29,152 nucleotides of DNA from Halanaerobiales bacterium. GTDB taxonomy: Bacteria > Bacillota_F > Halanaerobiia > DY22613. The stretch lies in contig JAGMES010000048.1 in the NCBI GenBank assembly GCA_023128035.1, forward strand, positions 1 through 29,152. Reading direction: 5' to 3'. The translations under genes and the position numbers were made by a program. A model generated the notes under the pieces. It was not told the DNA's origin and ran no database searches. It saw only the letters and a list, made by a program, of their open reading frames with translations. Positions 1 through 7,262 of this stretch are shown here, piece after piece (the first letter of the stretch is position 1; the number at the start of each line of letters is the position of its first letter).

Positions 1-249
1 ATGTAAAAATATTGATTTAATGAAAAAAATCTACACATATAAAATAATGTCTATATTTTGGAATATATATTTTGAAATATAGGGTTTAATTAAGCTGTAC
101 TGCACTAGTTAGTCATAAATTTTTAACGTTAAAATTTTTTTTATCGTTCAAAAACATTATACAACATATTAGAATCATATGTCACTATGTCTGCTCAAAA
201 AATTAATAAAAAAAACTACAAGATATCTAATCCTGCAGTTTTTTGACGT
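1..249. other. AT-rich upstream region without a gene
   Basis: No convincing coding sequence is visible on either strand. The region holds a perfect 14-bp palindrome, TTTTAACGTTAAAA, at 121–134, about 115 bases upstream of the –35 box of the glucan operon. Its centre, AACGTT, resembles LacI-family operators that often control alpha-glucan genes. That resemblance is the only evidence, and in such AT-rich DNA it may be chance. Confidence 0.4.
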
Positions 250-278
250 TTGACAATTTTAGGATACATGTATATAAT
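250..278 (+). promoter_or_regulatory. Sigma-A-type promoter of the glucan operon
   Basis: A perfect –35 hexamer TTGACA (250–255) is separated by 17 bases from a perfect –10 hexamer TATAAT (273–278). Transcription should begin near 285, giving a leader of about 55 bases before the ATG at 341. It is the only strong promoter seen before the GH13 gene and probably also serves glgA. Confidence 0.85.
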
Positions 279-340
279 AATCTTATAGAATTGTTTTTGC
301 CAAGTGTTCTTTATTTTGCCTGCTTAGGGAGTGTGTGTAT

Positions 341-2323
341 ATGAAAAAATTCAAAAAAGAATTTGTTACTTTTACAGACCCAGAAATTGATGAATTATTT
401 TTTGGAGGTATTCCATCTCACGGTAGATTTTTCACTAAAAAATGCAAAAAGATATCCCAAGGAGTGTTTACAGTCGAAGTAGAAGTACCAAAAGGAGAAC
501 TATCTTATCACTTTTATCATGGTGATCATTACAACAACATTAGTCTTGATCCAAACAATTTACAAAGAGGTGCAAAAAATTGGCATTCAATATGTGAAAT
601 TGGAACTGCAGCTACTCTACCAGCTAATTTTGAAGATACTCCTTCTTTTGTCTCTCAGGTAAATTCGCAAAACTACGAATTTAAGGTTATTGCTTCGGAA
701 CGATGGATTCAAGAAATCCATTTGCAAATCTATGATGATACTTCATTGAAGAATGAATTAGAGTTACCAAAATTATTTTCATATAAAAAATTCACATATT
801 ATAAGATACTTATTCCAAAAGAATTTTTAATTGCTGGAGATAAATATTTATTTAAAATCATCGGTTCAACAAATACTTATTATCTCGGTACAGCGAAAAC
901 TCTTTTAAAATCACCTGCATTCTTCTTTGAAATAGATAAAATTTTAAATCCAAAAACAGAACTAAATTATCCAGCAAACAGCATAGTTTATCAGTGCTTT
1001 CCAGACACTTTTTGCAAAATTGGAAACATCAGCACTTCAATTGAATTAGAGACCTGGGGTTCTGAACCTTCGCATTTTTCATTTTTCGGTGGAAACCTTA
1101 AAGGTATTATTAGCAAATTAGATTATTTAAGTAATTTGAATATTACACATTTATATTTAACTCCAATTTTCGAAGCTAAAAGTAATCATAGATATGATTG
1201 TATTAACTATAAAAACATTGACCCACTTTTAGGAAACAAAGAAGATTTTGAAGAACTCGTTGAAAAAGCTCATTCAAAAAATATTAAAATTACTTTAGAT
1301 ATTGTTTTAAATCACTGCGGAGTTAATTATTTTGCATTTCAAGATGTGTTACAAAAACAAGAAAAATCAAAGTACAAAGACTGGTTTGTAATAGAAAAAT
1401 TTCCTGTTGAAGTGAAGTCTTACAATCCCAATTATAAATGCTGGTGGAACAATGGAAATATGCCTGAGTTCAATTTTAATAATCCTGAAGTAAGAGATCA
1501 TCTTTTAGATATTTGTAAATTTTGGATAACAGAATATAATGTTGATGGATGGCGTATTGATGTAAGTTCTGAAATTGAAATTAAGTTCTTAAAAAAACTA
1601 CGCACAGAACTTAAAACTTTAAAAAGTGATACCTTGTTAATTGGAGAAAATTGGAAAGACGCGAGCTTGTTTCTCAATGATGGAGACACCTTATGTGGTG
1701 TAACAAACTATATATATTGGTGGAAACTATTAACACCATTATTAGTAGAAAAAAAGCTAAACATTTCAACTTTCGCTACATTTTTAATGGATGTTTATTT
1801 TAAATATCCCCACAATCGTGTTTTAAATAATTGGAACATCATTAGCAGTCATGACATTCCTAGATTTATATCTATGTTAGAAAATAAAAAGGACATTTAT
1901 TATGCTGTGTTTTTACAATTTATGTTGCCTGGAACTCCAATACTCTATTATGGAGATGAGATCGGTTTAGAAGGTTTAGATGATCCTTTAAATCGGGCCT
2001 GTATGAACTGGGATTTAGATTTTAATAATAATAAATTATTTAAATGGTACAAACTTTTAATTAATATTTATCTAAAAGAAAAATCTATAAACCAGGGTCA
2101 TTTATCTATCATCAAAGCTGATGATACTAGAAAAATTTTTATTTTCAAAAGATACCTAAAAGATTCTTCAATTATTTATTGTGCTATGAATATGTCAAAC
2201 GAAAGAAAATCAATTTCTTTAAAAGAACTCAATATAACTGAACAACTTGTTGATTTAATAACTATGAATAAAATTGATGAAACTATTACTTTTGCTCCAG
2301 GACAATGCCTTATTTTAAAATAA
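341..2323 (+). CDS. Intracellular GH13 alpha-glucan hydrolase, neopullulanase/cyclomaltodextrinase-like
   Basis: This 660-residue protein probably hydrolyses alpha-1,4 (and perhaps alpha-1,6) links in maltodextrin, cyclodextrin or pullulan-type substrates in the cytoplasm, since there is no signal peptide. Residues 1–210 look like a beta-rich N-terminal domain, as in the neopullulanase group. A (beta/alpha)8 barrel follows with the GH13 signatures DIVLNHCG, MPEFNFNNPEV, DGWRIDVSSE (nucleophile D407), LIGENW (acid/base E436) and SSHDIPRF (D505). MPEFN in place of the MPDLN of the neopullulanase group is consistent with that group. The ATG at 341 is preferred to the in-frame GTG at 335 because AGGGAG (326–331) lies 9 bases upstream of it. 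It is first in an operon with glgA, 54 bases downstream. Exact substrate cannot be read from sequence; a plain alpha-amylase is the alternative. Confidence 0.88.
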   Translation: MKKFKKEFVTFTDPEIDELFFGGIPSHGRFFTKKCKKISQGVFTVEVEVPKGELSYHFYHGDHYNNISLDPNNLQRGAKNWHSICEIGTAATLPANFEDTPSFVSQVNSQNYEFKVIASERWIQEIHLQIYDDTSLKNELELPKLFSYKKFTYYKILIPKEFLIAGDKYLFKIIGSTNTYYLGTAKTLLKSPAFFFEIDKILNPKTELNYPANSIVYQCFPDTFCKIGNISTSIELETWGSEPSHFSFFGGNLKGIISKLDYLSNLNITHLYLTPIFEAKSNHRYDCINYKNIDPLLGNKEDFEELVEKAHSKNIKITLDIVLNHCGVNYFAFQDVLQKQEKSKYKDWFVIEKFPVEVKSYNPNYKCWWNNGNMPEFNFNNPEVRDHLLDICKFWITEYNVDGWRIDVSSEIEIKFLKKLRTELKTLKSDTLLIGENWKDASLFLNDGDTLCGVTNYIYWWKLLTPLLVEKKLNISTFATFLMDVYFKYPHNRVLNNWNIISSHDIPRFISMLENKKDIYYAVFLQFMLPGTPILYYGDEIGLEGLDDPLNRACMNWDLDFNNNKLFKWYKLLINIYLKEKSINQGHLSIIKADDTRKIFIFKRYLKDSSIIYCAMNMSNERKSISLKELNITEQLVDLITMNKIDETITFAPGQCLILK

Positions 2324-2377
2324 TTTGCTAATTTATTGACTTCAATAAACAAACCCAAAATGTTAGGAGGTTTTAGA

Positions 2378-3898
2378 ATGTCAGATTTAAAAAACGAAAT
2401 ATTATCTAAAGATTTAATGGATACTCTCAAAAATTCACAAAAACTTATTGTTCATGTCGCAATAGAAAATGCTCCCTATTCAAAAAGAGGAGGGCTAGGT
2501 GATGTTGTAGGAAGTTTACCAATATATTTATCTAATCATCAATATACTAATTTAATTTTCTCACCATACTACAGTATCTTAGATGGTAATCCTGATTTAG
2601 TTCATGAAGAAGAAATAGATTTTAATGGAGTATCCTACTGTTATCAGTTGTATGCTATAAAAAAGGGATATAATTTTAACTTATTTGTAAAAATCGAAGA
2701 GGCCTTCTCTTTTGATGAAATATATTCAAATGGACTATTGCCATATACTGCTGAAATTACTTTAAATTACTTTGTATTTTCGAAGGTAATTGTACATTTT
2801 ATGAATAAGTACATAAATATTTGCTATATTATGACTCATGATTGGCATGTTGGTGCCATTTATCTTTACCTCCAACCTTCTAAATCAAAATATAAAACCT
2901 TTCATATAATACACAATTATCACTATCAGGGCGGATTATTTGAAGATATTATTCCATATTTAGAATCTGAAATTCAAGGTTATATCTCTTCTTTCTTTTC
3001 AAAATATGGCTATTGTTCCTTATCTGCTTTAGCTTTAGAATATACAGATCAAATAATAACTGTAAGTCCAAGCTATGCTGAAGAACTGATTAATCAAAAA
3101 GCTCCTCATCCTGGATTACAGTTTATTGCTAACAAAAAAAATATTGTAGGTATTTTAAACGGGACATACTCAAATATATGGAACCCACAAAACGATGAGT
3201 ATCTTATAAAAAATTATGATGTTAACTCTTTACATTATAAAACTCCAAACAAAGAATATTTAATTAACAAATTTAATTTAAAAATTACTAAAACTACACC
3301 CCTAGTCGTAATGCTTTGTCGCCTAGCAATGCAAAAGGGTATTGATTTATTTATTGATATGAAGATCGGCTCAAATTTTGATATAATTCAACGAATGAAA
3401 GGTTTATTAGACATGGGTATAGGATTAATCATATGTGGTACACCTCAAGGTGGCCTTGATGGACCTATTGATATTCAATTCAAAGAAATTTATAATACTT
3501 ACAAAGATCGTTTTGTGTATATCAACAATTATACAGAAGAAATCGCTCATCAACTCTTAGCTGGTGGCGATATACTTATCCATCCATCACGGTTTGAACC
3601 TTGTGGTTTAACTCAAATGTACTCTTTAGCATATGGTACAATTCCAATTGTTACTCCTGTAGGTGGTTTAAAGGATAGTATCACTTGCTTTATAGATAAT
3701 CCAAATGAAGGGTTTGGTTTTCATATGCCAAGTTATGGCTATGAAGAACTTTCTCAAGTGTTACAAAAAGCAGTTTCATGCTATCAAGATAAAAAACTTT
3801 GGACCGAGTTAATTATTAGAGCTATGAGTCAAAATAATGATTGGACTTATCGGATCCAACCATATCTAGAACTATTAGAAAAAGATGTAATAACTTAG
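2378..3898 (+). CDS. glgA: Glycogen/starch synthase, GT5 family
   Basis: This 506-residue GT-B enzyme should transfer glucose from ADP- or UDP-glucose to the non-reducing end of an alpha-1,4-glucan. The N-terminal donor/acceptor loop reads KRGGLGDV (K36–V43), close to the family's KTGGLGDV. The C-terminal half has CRLAMQKGID, then PSRFEPCGLTQMYSLAYG and TPVGGLKDS, the expected nucleotide-sugar pocket. Length is normal for bacterial GlgA. The ATG at 2378 is chosen over an upstream TTG because TAGGAGG (2364–2370) sits 7 bases before it. Placed directly after a GH13 hydrolase, it suggests coupled synthesis and trimming of a storage glucan; glgB, glgC and glgP are not in the window. GT5 assignment is firm, sugar-nucleotide preference is not. 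Confidence 0.9.
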   Translation: MSDLKNEILSKDLMDTLKNSQKLIVHVAIENAPYSKRGGLGDVVGSLPIYLSNHQYTNLIFSPYYSILDGNPDLVHEEEIDFNGVSYCYQLYAIKKGYNFNLFVKIEEAFSFDEIYSNGLLPYTAEITLNYFVFSKVIVHFMNKYINICYIMTHDWHVGAIYLYLQPSKSKYKTFHIIHNYHYQGGLFEDIIPYLESEIQGYISSFFSKYGYCSLSALALEYTDQIITVSPSYAEELINQKAPHPGLQFIANKKNIVGILNGTYSNIWNPQNDEYLIKNYDVNSLHYKTPNKEYLINKFNLKITKTTPLVVMLCRLAMQKGIDLFIDMKIGSNFDIIQRMKGLLDMGIGLIICGTPQGGLDGPIDIQFKEIYNTYKDRFVYINNYTEEIAHQLLAGGDILIHPSRFEPCGLTQMYSLAYGTIPIVTPVGGLKDSITCFIDNPNEGFGFHMPSYGYEELSQVLQKAVSCYQDKKLWTELIIRAMSQNNDWTYRIQPYLELLEKDVIT

Positions 3899-3913
3899 TT
3901 ATTACATCTTTTT
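3879..3913 (+). terminator. Intrinsic terminator after glgA
   Basis: A perfect 15-bp stem (3879–3893 with 3899–3913) closes a 5-base loop that contains the glgA stop codon. The 3' arm ends in five T residues. Stem content is AT-rich, but pairing is uninterrupted. Confidence 0.8.
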
Positions 3914-3945
3914 CTATATGCGCATAATTACTTGGAAAAAATTGC

Positions 3946-3975
3946 TTGATTTATTTCCAAGATTTAATATATAAT
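3946..3975 (+). promoter_or_regulatory. Probable promoter of the aminotransferase–reductase fusion
   Basis: TTGATT (3946–3951) and TATAAT (3970–3975) are 18 bases apart, just past the glgA terminator. About 40 bases remain before the ATG at 4021. The start of that leader (3981–4000) contains the palindromic core ACAATTGT within a partly symmetric sequence, a possible operator overlapping the transcription start. Confidence 0.6.
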
Positions 3976-4020
3976 AAGTATGTGCACACAATTGTACACA
4001 GTTCAATAAGGAGGTGTATT

Positions 4021-6639
4021 ATGCATCCATATATCCAATATGTAAATCCACATCTAGGTAAGTTATTGAAAGATTTAAAAATGGATAAGCAGTTTATCCG
4101 CGGAGAAGGGTGTTACTTATACGACAATCAAGGAAATCAATATTTAGATTGTGTAGCATCCTATGGTGCATTACCTTTTGGTTCAAACCCCAAAGAAATA
4201 TGGGATTGTATTCACAATTTTTACCAGACCAAAGAACCCAATTTTATACAACCCTCTGCCTTAAACGCTGCTGGTGAATTGGCTAAAAAACTCATTGAAA
4301 TAACACATGAAAAACTTCAATATGTCACATTTACCAATAGTGGTGCTGAATCTGTAGAAGTAGCTATCAAACTCTGTCGTTCCTCGACTAGTCGGATCGG
4401 AATACTATCTACAAAAAACAGCTTTCATGGTAAAACACTAGGAGCATTGTCAGCTACGGGCAAAAATTCTTATCAACAAGCCTTTGGAGCACCTATCAAT
4501 GGATTTAATTATGTAAAATATGGTGATCTCGATTCACTAGAGCATGAATTAGAGAATAATCCTGCTTATTACGCTGCCTTTATTATAGAACCCATTCAAG
4601 GCGAAGGTGGGATTGTTGAGCCTCCAAAAAATTATTTAAAAAAGGCTAAAGAACTCTGCAGTAAATATAGGGTTTTATTTATTCTTGATGAGATACAGAC
4701 TGGGTTAGGAAGAACTGGAACTTTGTTTGCCTATGAAGAAGAAAACGTTTATCCAGATGTAATTTTGTTAGCTAAAGCCCTTGGTGGAGGAATTGTACCC
4801 ATTGGGGCATGTATTAGTACAGCAGAAGTGTACAATGAAGAGTTTGCTATTCAGCACTCTTCTACCTTTGCGGGCAACTCCTTTGCATGTAGAGTTGGAC
4901 TTAAAGTATTAGAAATTCTCACTAGAAATAATCAAGAAATAACTGAAACGATCAAAAAAAATGGAAAGATACTTAAAAACAATCTACTCACTCTTAAAGA
5001 CCGCTATCCTAAAATTATTAAATCTATCCGGGGTAGAGGATTAATGCTGGGGATTGAATTTGGAATAGATCGGAATACCTTCCCAGGAAGTTTTCTTGGC
5101 ATTATGGCAGAACAAGATTTATTAACTCCAGTTGTATCAAGTTACTTATTAAACAATGAAAAACTAAGAGTTGCCCCAACATTAAATGGTAATCATGTTA
5201 TCCGAATCGAACCGCCTTTAAACATAACTGAAAACCAGTGTTTAGCTGCAATTCAGGGTATTGAAAAGATGTTAGAAGTCTTAAATGAAGGTAATACAGC
5301 AAAATTCCTTTCTTATTTGATCGATACAGATTCTAATAAACAATATAACAAGTTTGTACATAAACATGAAAGTAGAGTATTTTCCTCGGGTAGTGATGAT
5401 GAAGGAAGATTTGCATTCTTAATTCATCCAGTTGACCTAAAAAATTACTGTGAATTTGATGAAAGTTTATACATATTTAACGAAAATGAATTACATCAAC
5501 TCACAAGCAGCTGGACAAATATGGTAGAGCCTTTTGCCGTTTCTCAAACCAAAATCATCTCTGCTTCAGGCAAAGAAGCCTTTGGAGAATTTATTGCTAT
5601 ACCTAAAACCGCTGAACAATTAATCAATATGCCCAAAGATCAAGTGTTAAATGAACTCAAAACAGCCATAAATCTAGGTAAAAAACGTGGAGCAAAGATT
5701 ATTGGACTAGGCGCTTATACTTCCGTAGTTTCAATGGGTGGATTATACTTAAAAGATAGTGATGTACCACTAACTACTGGAAATAGTTATACCGTTGTTT
5801 CCGCAGCAGATGCTATACTTTATTCAATGGAAAAACTAGAAATTTTACCAGAATATGCTACAGCTGGCATCGTAGGTGCAACAGGATCAATCGGTAAAGG
5901 TATAACAAAACTTATCTCCCAATCAGTATCCAGACTTATTTTAATCGGTAATCCCAAGAATAAACAGTCCAGTCTGAAAAGATTATATAATATTGCAGGA
6001 GAAATTTATAAGTATCTGGCAACTTTAATAAATGAAGATTTTGAATTTACACCAGGTAGTATAGGATATAAATTATTGAAAATGAATAATCTACCGAATT
6101 GGGATGCTCATCAAAAGGAGTTTGTTGAGTTTTCAAAAAGTTTTGAGATGAAAGATAGTCCGATAATTGTCACCACTTCTATCAATGAAATGCTTCCTTT
6201 AGCTGATGTGATCATTAGTGCAACAAATAATATAGATAAATTAATTACACCAGGAAATTTAAAATACGGAGCGATCATTTGTGACATGTCCAGACCAGGA
6301 AATGTAAGTGAAGAAGTTCAACAACTTAGACCAGACGTTCTTGTCATCGATGGAGGAGTTATTGAAGTACCTGGCCTTCCCTCTTTAGGATGGAATTTTG
6401 GATTTGAAAAAGGATTAGCCTATGCATGCATGGCTGAAACAATGATGTTAGCATTAGAGCATCATTATACGCATACTAGTATAGGTTCATCAGGGGTATC
6501 TTTAGATAGTATTTTATTCACTAGAGATTTAGCTAAAAAACATGGATTTAAATTAGCGAATTTAAGAAGTTTTGATCGACCTTTAAGTAACGAAAGATGG
6601 GAAACTGTTTTAAATACTCGTTCGCAAAAAATAGGCTAA
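4021..6639 (+). CDS. Fusion of class III aminotransferase and AAR-like acyl-thioester reductase (COG5322 type)
   Basis: Two enzymes share this 872-residue chain. Residues 1–430 are a fold-type I, class III PLP aminotransferase (ornithine/acetylornithine/GABA type): DEIQTGLGRTG holds the PLP-ring aspartate D223, and AKALGGG the Schiff-base lysine K252. Residues from about 460 to 872 match cyanobacterial long-chain acyl-ACP reductase along their length: GAYTSVVSMGG, TTGNSYTVVS, the NADPH-binding GATGSIGKG (G619 on), a DGGVIEVPG block, and AYACMAETMML, whose C803 aligns with the catalytic cysteine of AAR. The ATG at 4021 is chosen for its AAGGAGGTG ribosome-binding site. Inference: the reductase half makes an aldehyde from an acyl thioester and the transaminase half converts it to an amine, or the reverse. 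COG5322 is labelled 'predicted amino acid dehydrogenase', so an amino-acid route remains possible. It is monocistronic. Confidence 0.82.
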   Translation: MHPYIQYVNPHLGKLLKDLKMDKQFIRGEGCYLYDNQGNQYLDCVASYGALPFGSNPKEIWDCIHNFYQTKEPNFIQPSALNAAGELAKKLIEITHEKLQYVTFTNSGAESVEVAIKLCRSSTSRIGILSTKNSFHGKTLGALSATGKNSYQQAFGAPINGFNYVKYGDLDSLEHELENNPAYYAAFIIEPIQGEGGIVEPPKNYLKKAKELCSKYRVLFILDEIQTGLGRTGTLFAYEEENVYPDVILLAKALGGGIVPIGACISTAEVYNEEFAIQHSSTFAGNSFACRVGLKVLEILTRNNQEITETIKKNGKILKNNLLTLKDRYPKIIKSIRGRGLMLGIEFGIDRNTFPGSFLGIMAEQDLLTPVVSSYLLNNEKLRVAPTLNGNHVIRIEPPLNITENQCLAAIQGIEKMLEVLNEGNTAKFLSYLIDTDSNKQYNKFVHKHESRVFSSGSDDEGRFAFLIHPVDLKNYCEFDESLYIFNENELHQLTSSWTNMVEPFAVSQTKIISASGKEAFGEFIAIPKTAEQLINMPKDQVLNELKTAINLGKKRGAKIIGLGAYTSVVSMGGLYLKDSDVPLTTGNSYTVVSAADAILYSMEKLEILPEYATAGIVGATGSIGKGITKLISQSVSRLILIGNPKNKQSSLKRLYNIAGEIYKYLATLINEDFEFTPGSIGYKLLKMNNLPNWDAHQKEFVEFSKSFEMKDSPIIVTTSINEMLPLADVIISATNNIDKLITPGNLKYGAIICDMSRPGNVSEEVQQLRPDVLVIDGGVIEVPGLPSLGWNFGFEKGLAYACMAETMMLALEHHYTHTSIGSSGVSLDSILFTRDLAKKHGFKLANLRSFDRPLSNERWETVLNTRSQKIG

Positions 6640-6640
6640 A

Positions 6641-6671
6641 AAAAAACCAGTTCAATGTGAACTGGTTTTTT
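6641..6671. terminator. Bidirectional terminator between convergent genes
   Basis: A perfect 14-bp stem (6641–6654 with 6658–6671) with a 3-base loop has an A-run on one side and a T-run on the other. It lies two bases after the fusion gene's stop codon and 30 bases from the end of the convergent lipoprotein gene, so it can serve both. Confidence 0.9.
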
Positions 6672-6700
6672 GCTTTAATAGTTATTTCTTAATAAGTAAT

Positions 6701-7204
6701 TTATTCAAAAATGATAGTTACTTCCTCTGTAACTGGGTTGTTGGAAGCAATGTGAATTGTAAATGTACATTCTCCTAATTCTTGTAAATCTTCATAAGTA
6801 ATAATTTCAAATTCTTCTGGAATCATTTCTAACAAAGTAGTTACTGTCATCTCTTCGCCAAATTCTTGTGTGAAATAATCACTAAGTTGAATCTCTTCAC
6901 TAAGGCCTGCAACGGAAAATGGAATAGTAATCGGCTCAAAATCTACATCAGCAGAATCAAAAACATATAAATCTACTTCTTCATTATTCTTTATCCCAGT
7001 AATTTTAGCTGAAAAACCTTCAATAGTTAATGCACCAATTCCTGTAGTCGTAACAGTAACAGTAGCATCAATTATATCTGCAGCACTTGAAAACACCATT
7101 GGATTGGGGCTCACGTCAATCGTAATTCCTGCTGTCATATTACATCCAATTAATAATGAAGCCATCAGCAAAACCATACCAAAAACAATTAATCTCTTCT
7201 TCAC
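6701..7204 (-). CDS. Small lipoprotein of unknown function
   Basis: The 167-residue product starts with a lipoprotein signal: MKKR, a hydrophobic stretch, then the lipobox LIGC with the lipidated cysteine at residue 21. The mature part is acidic and rich in beta-forming residues (repeated T/V/I), which suggests a secreted beta-sandwich domain, but I recognise no family. The start codon is GTG, supported by GGAGGG six bases upstream (7211–7216). An extended –10 element, TGGTATAAT, lies upstream (TATAAT at 7231–7236), though no good –35 box pairs with it. The gene follows the GGDEF/HD-GYP gene by 58 bases and could also be read through from it. It should be anchored on the outer face of the cytoplasmic membrane. 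Confidence 0.75.
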   Translation of the reverse strand: MKKRLIVFGMVLLMASLLIGCNMTAGITIDVSPNPMVFSSAADIIDATVTVTTTGIGALTIEGFSAKITGIKNNEEVDLYVFDSADVDFEPITIPFSVAGLSEEIQLSDYFTQEFGEEMTVTTLLEMIPEEFEIITYEDLQELGECTFTIHIASNNPVTEEVTIIFE

Positions 7205-7262
7205 AAAAACCCCTCCTTCTTCTTTTATTAATTATACCACATTATATTGTTTGTTGAAAGGG

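Noticed and set aside
2176..2430. Minus-strand open frame overlapping the end of the GH13 gene and the start of glgA
   Set aside because: Shadow of two strong genes on the other strand, with no family features.
3981..4000. Partly palindromic ACAATTGT-centred sequence as an operator
   Set aside because: Only the 8-bp core is perfectly symmetric, so it is mentioned with the promoter but not called as a separate site.
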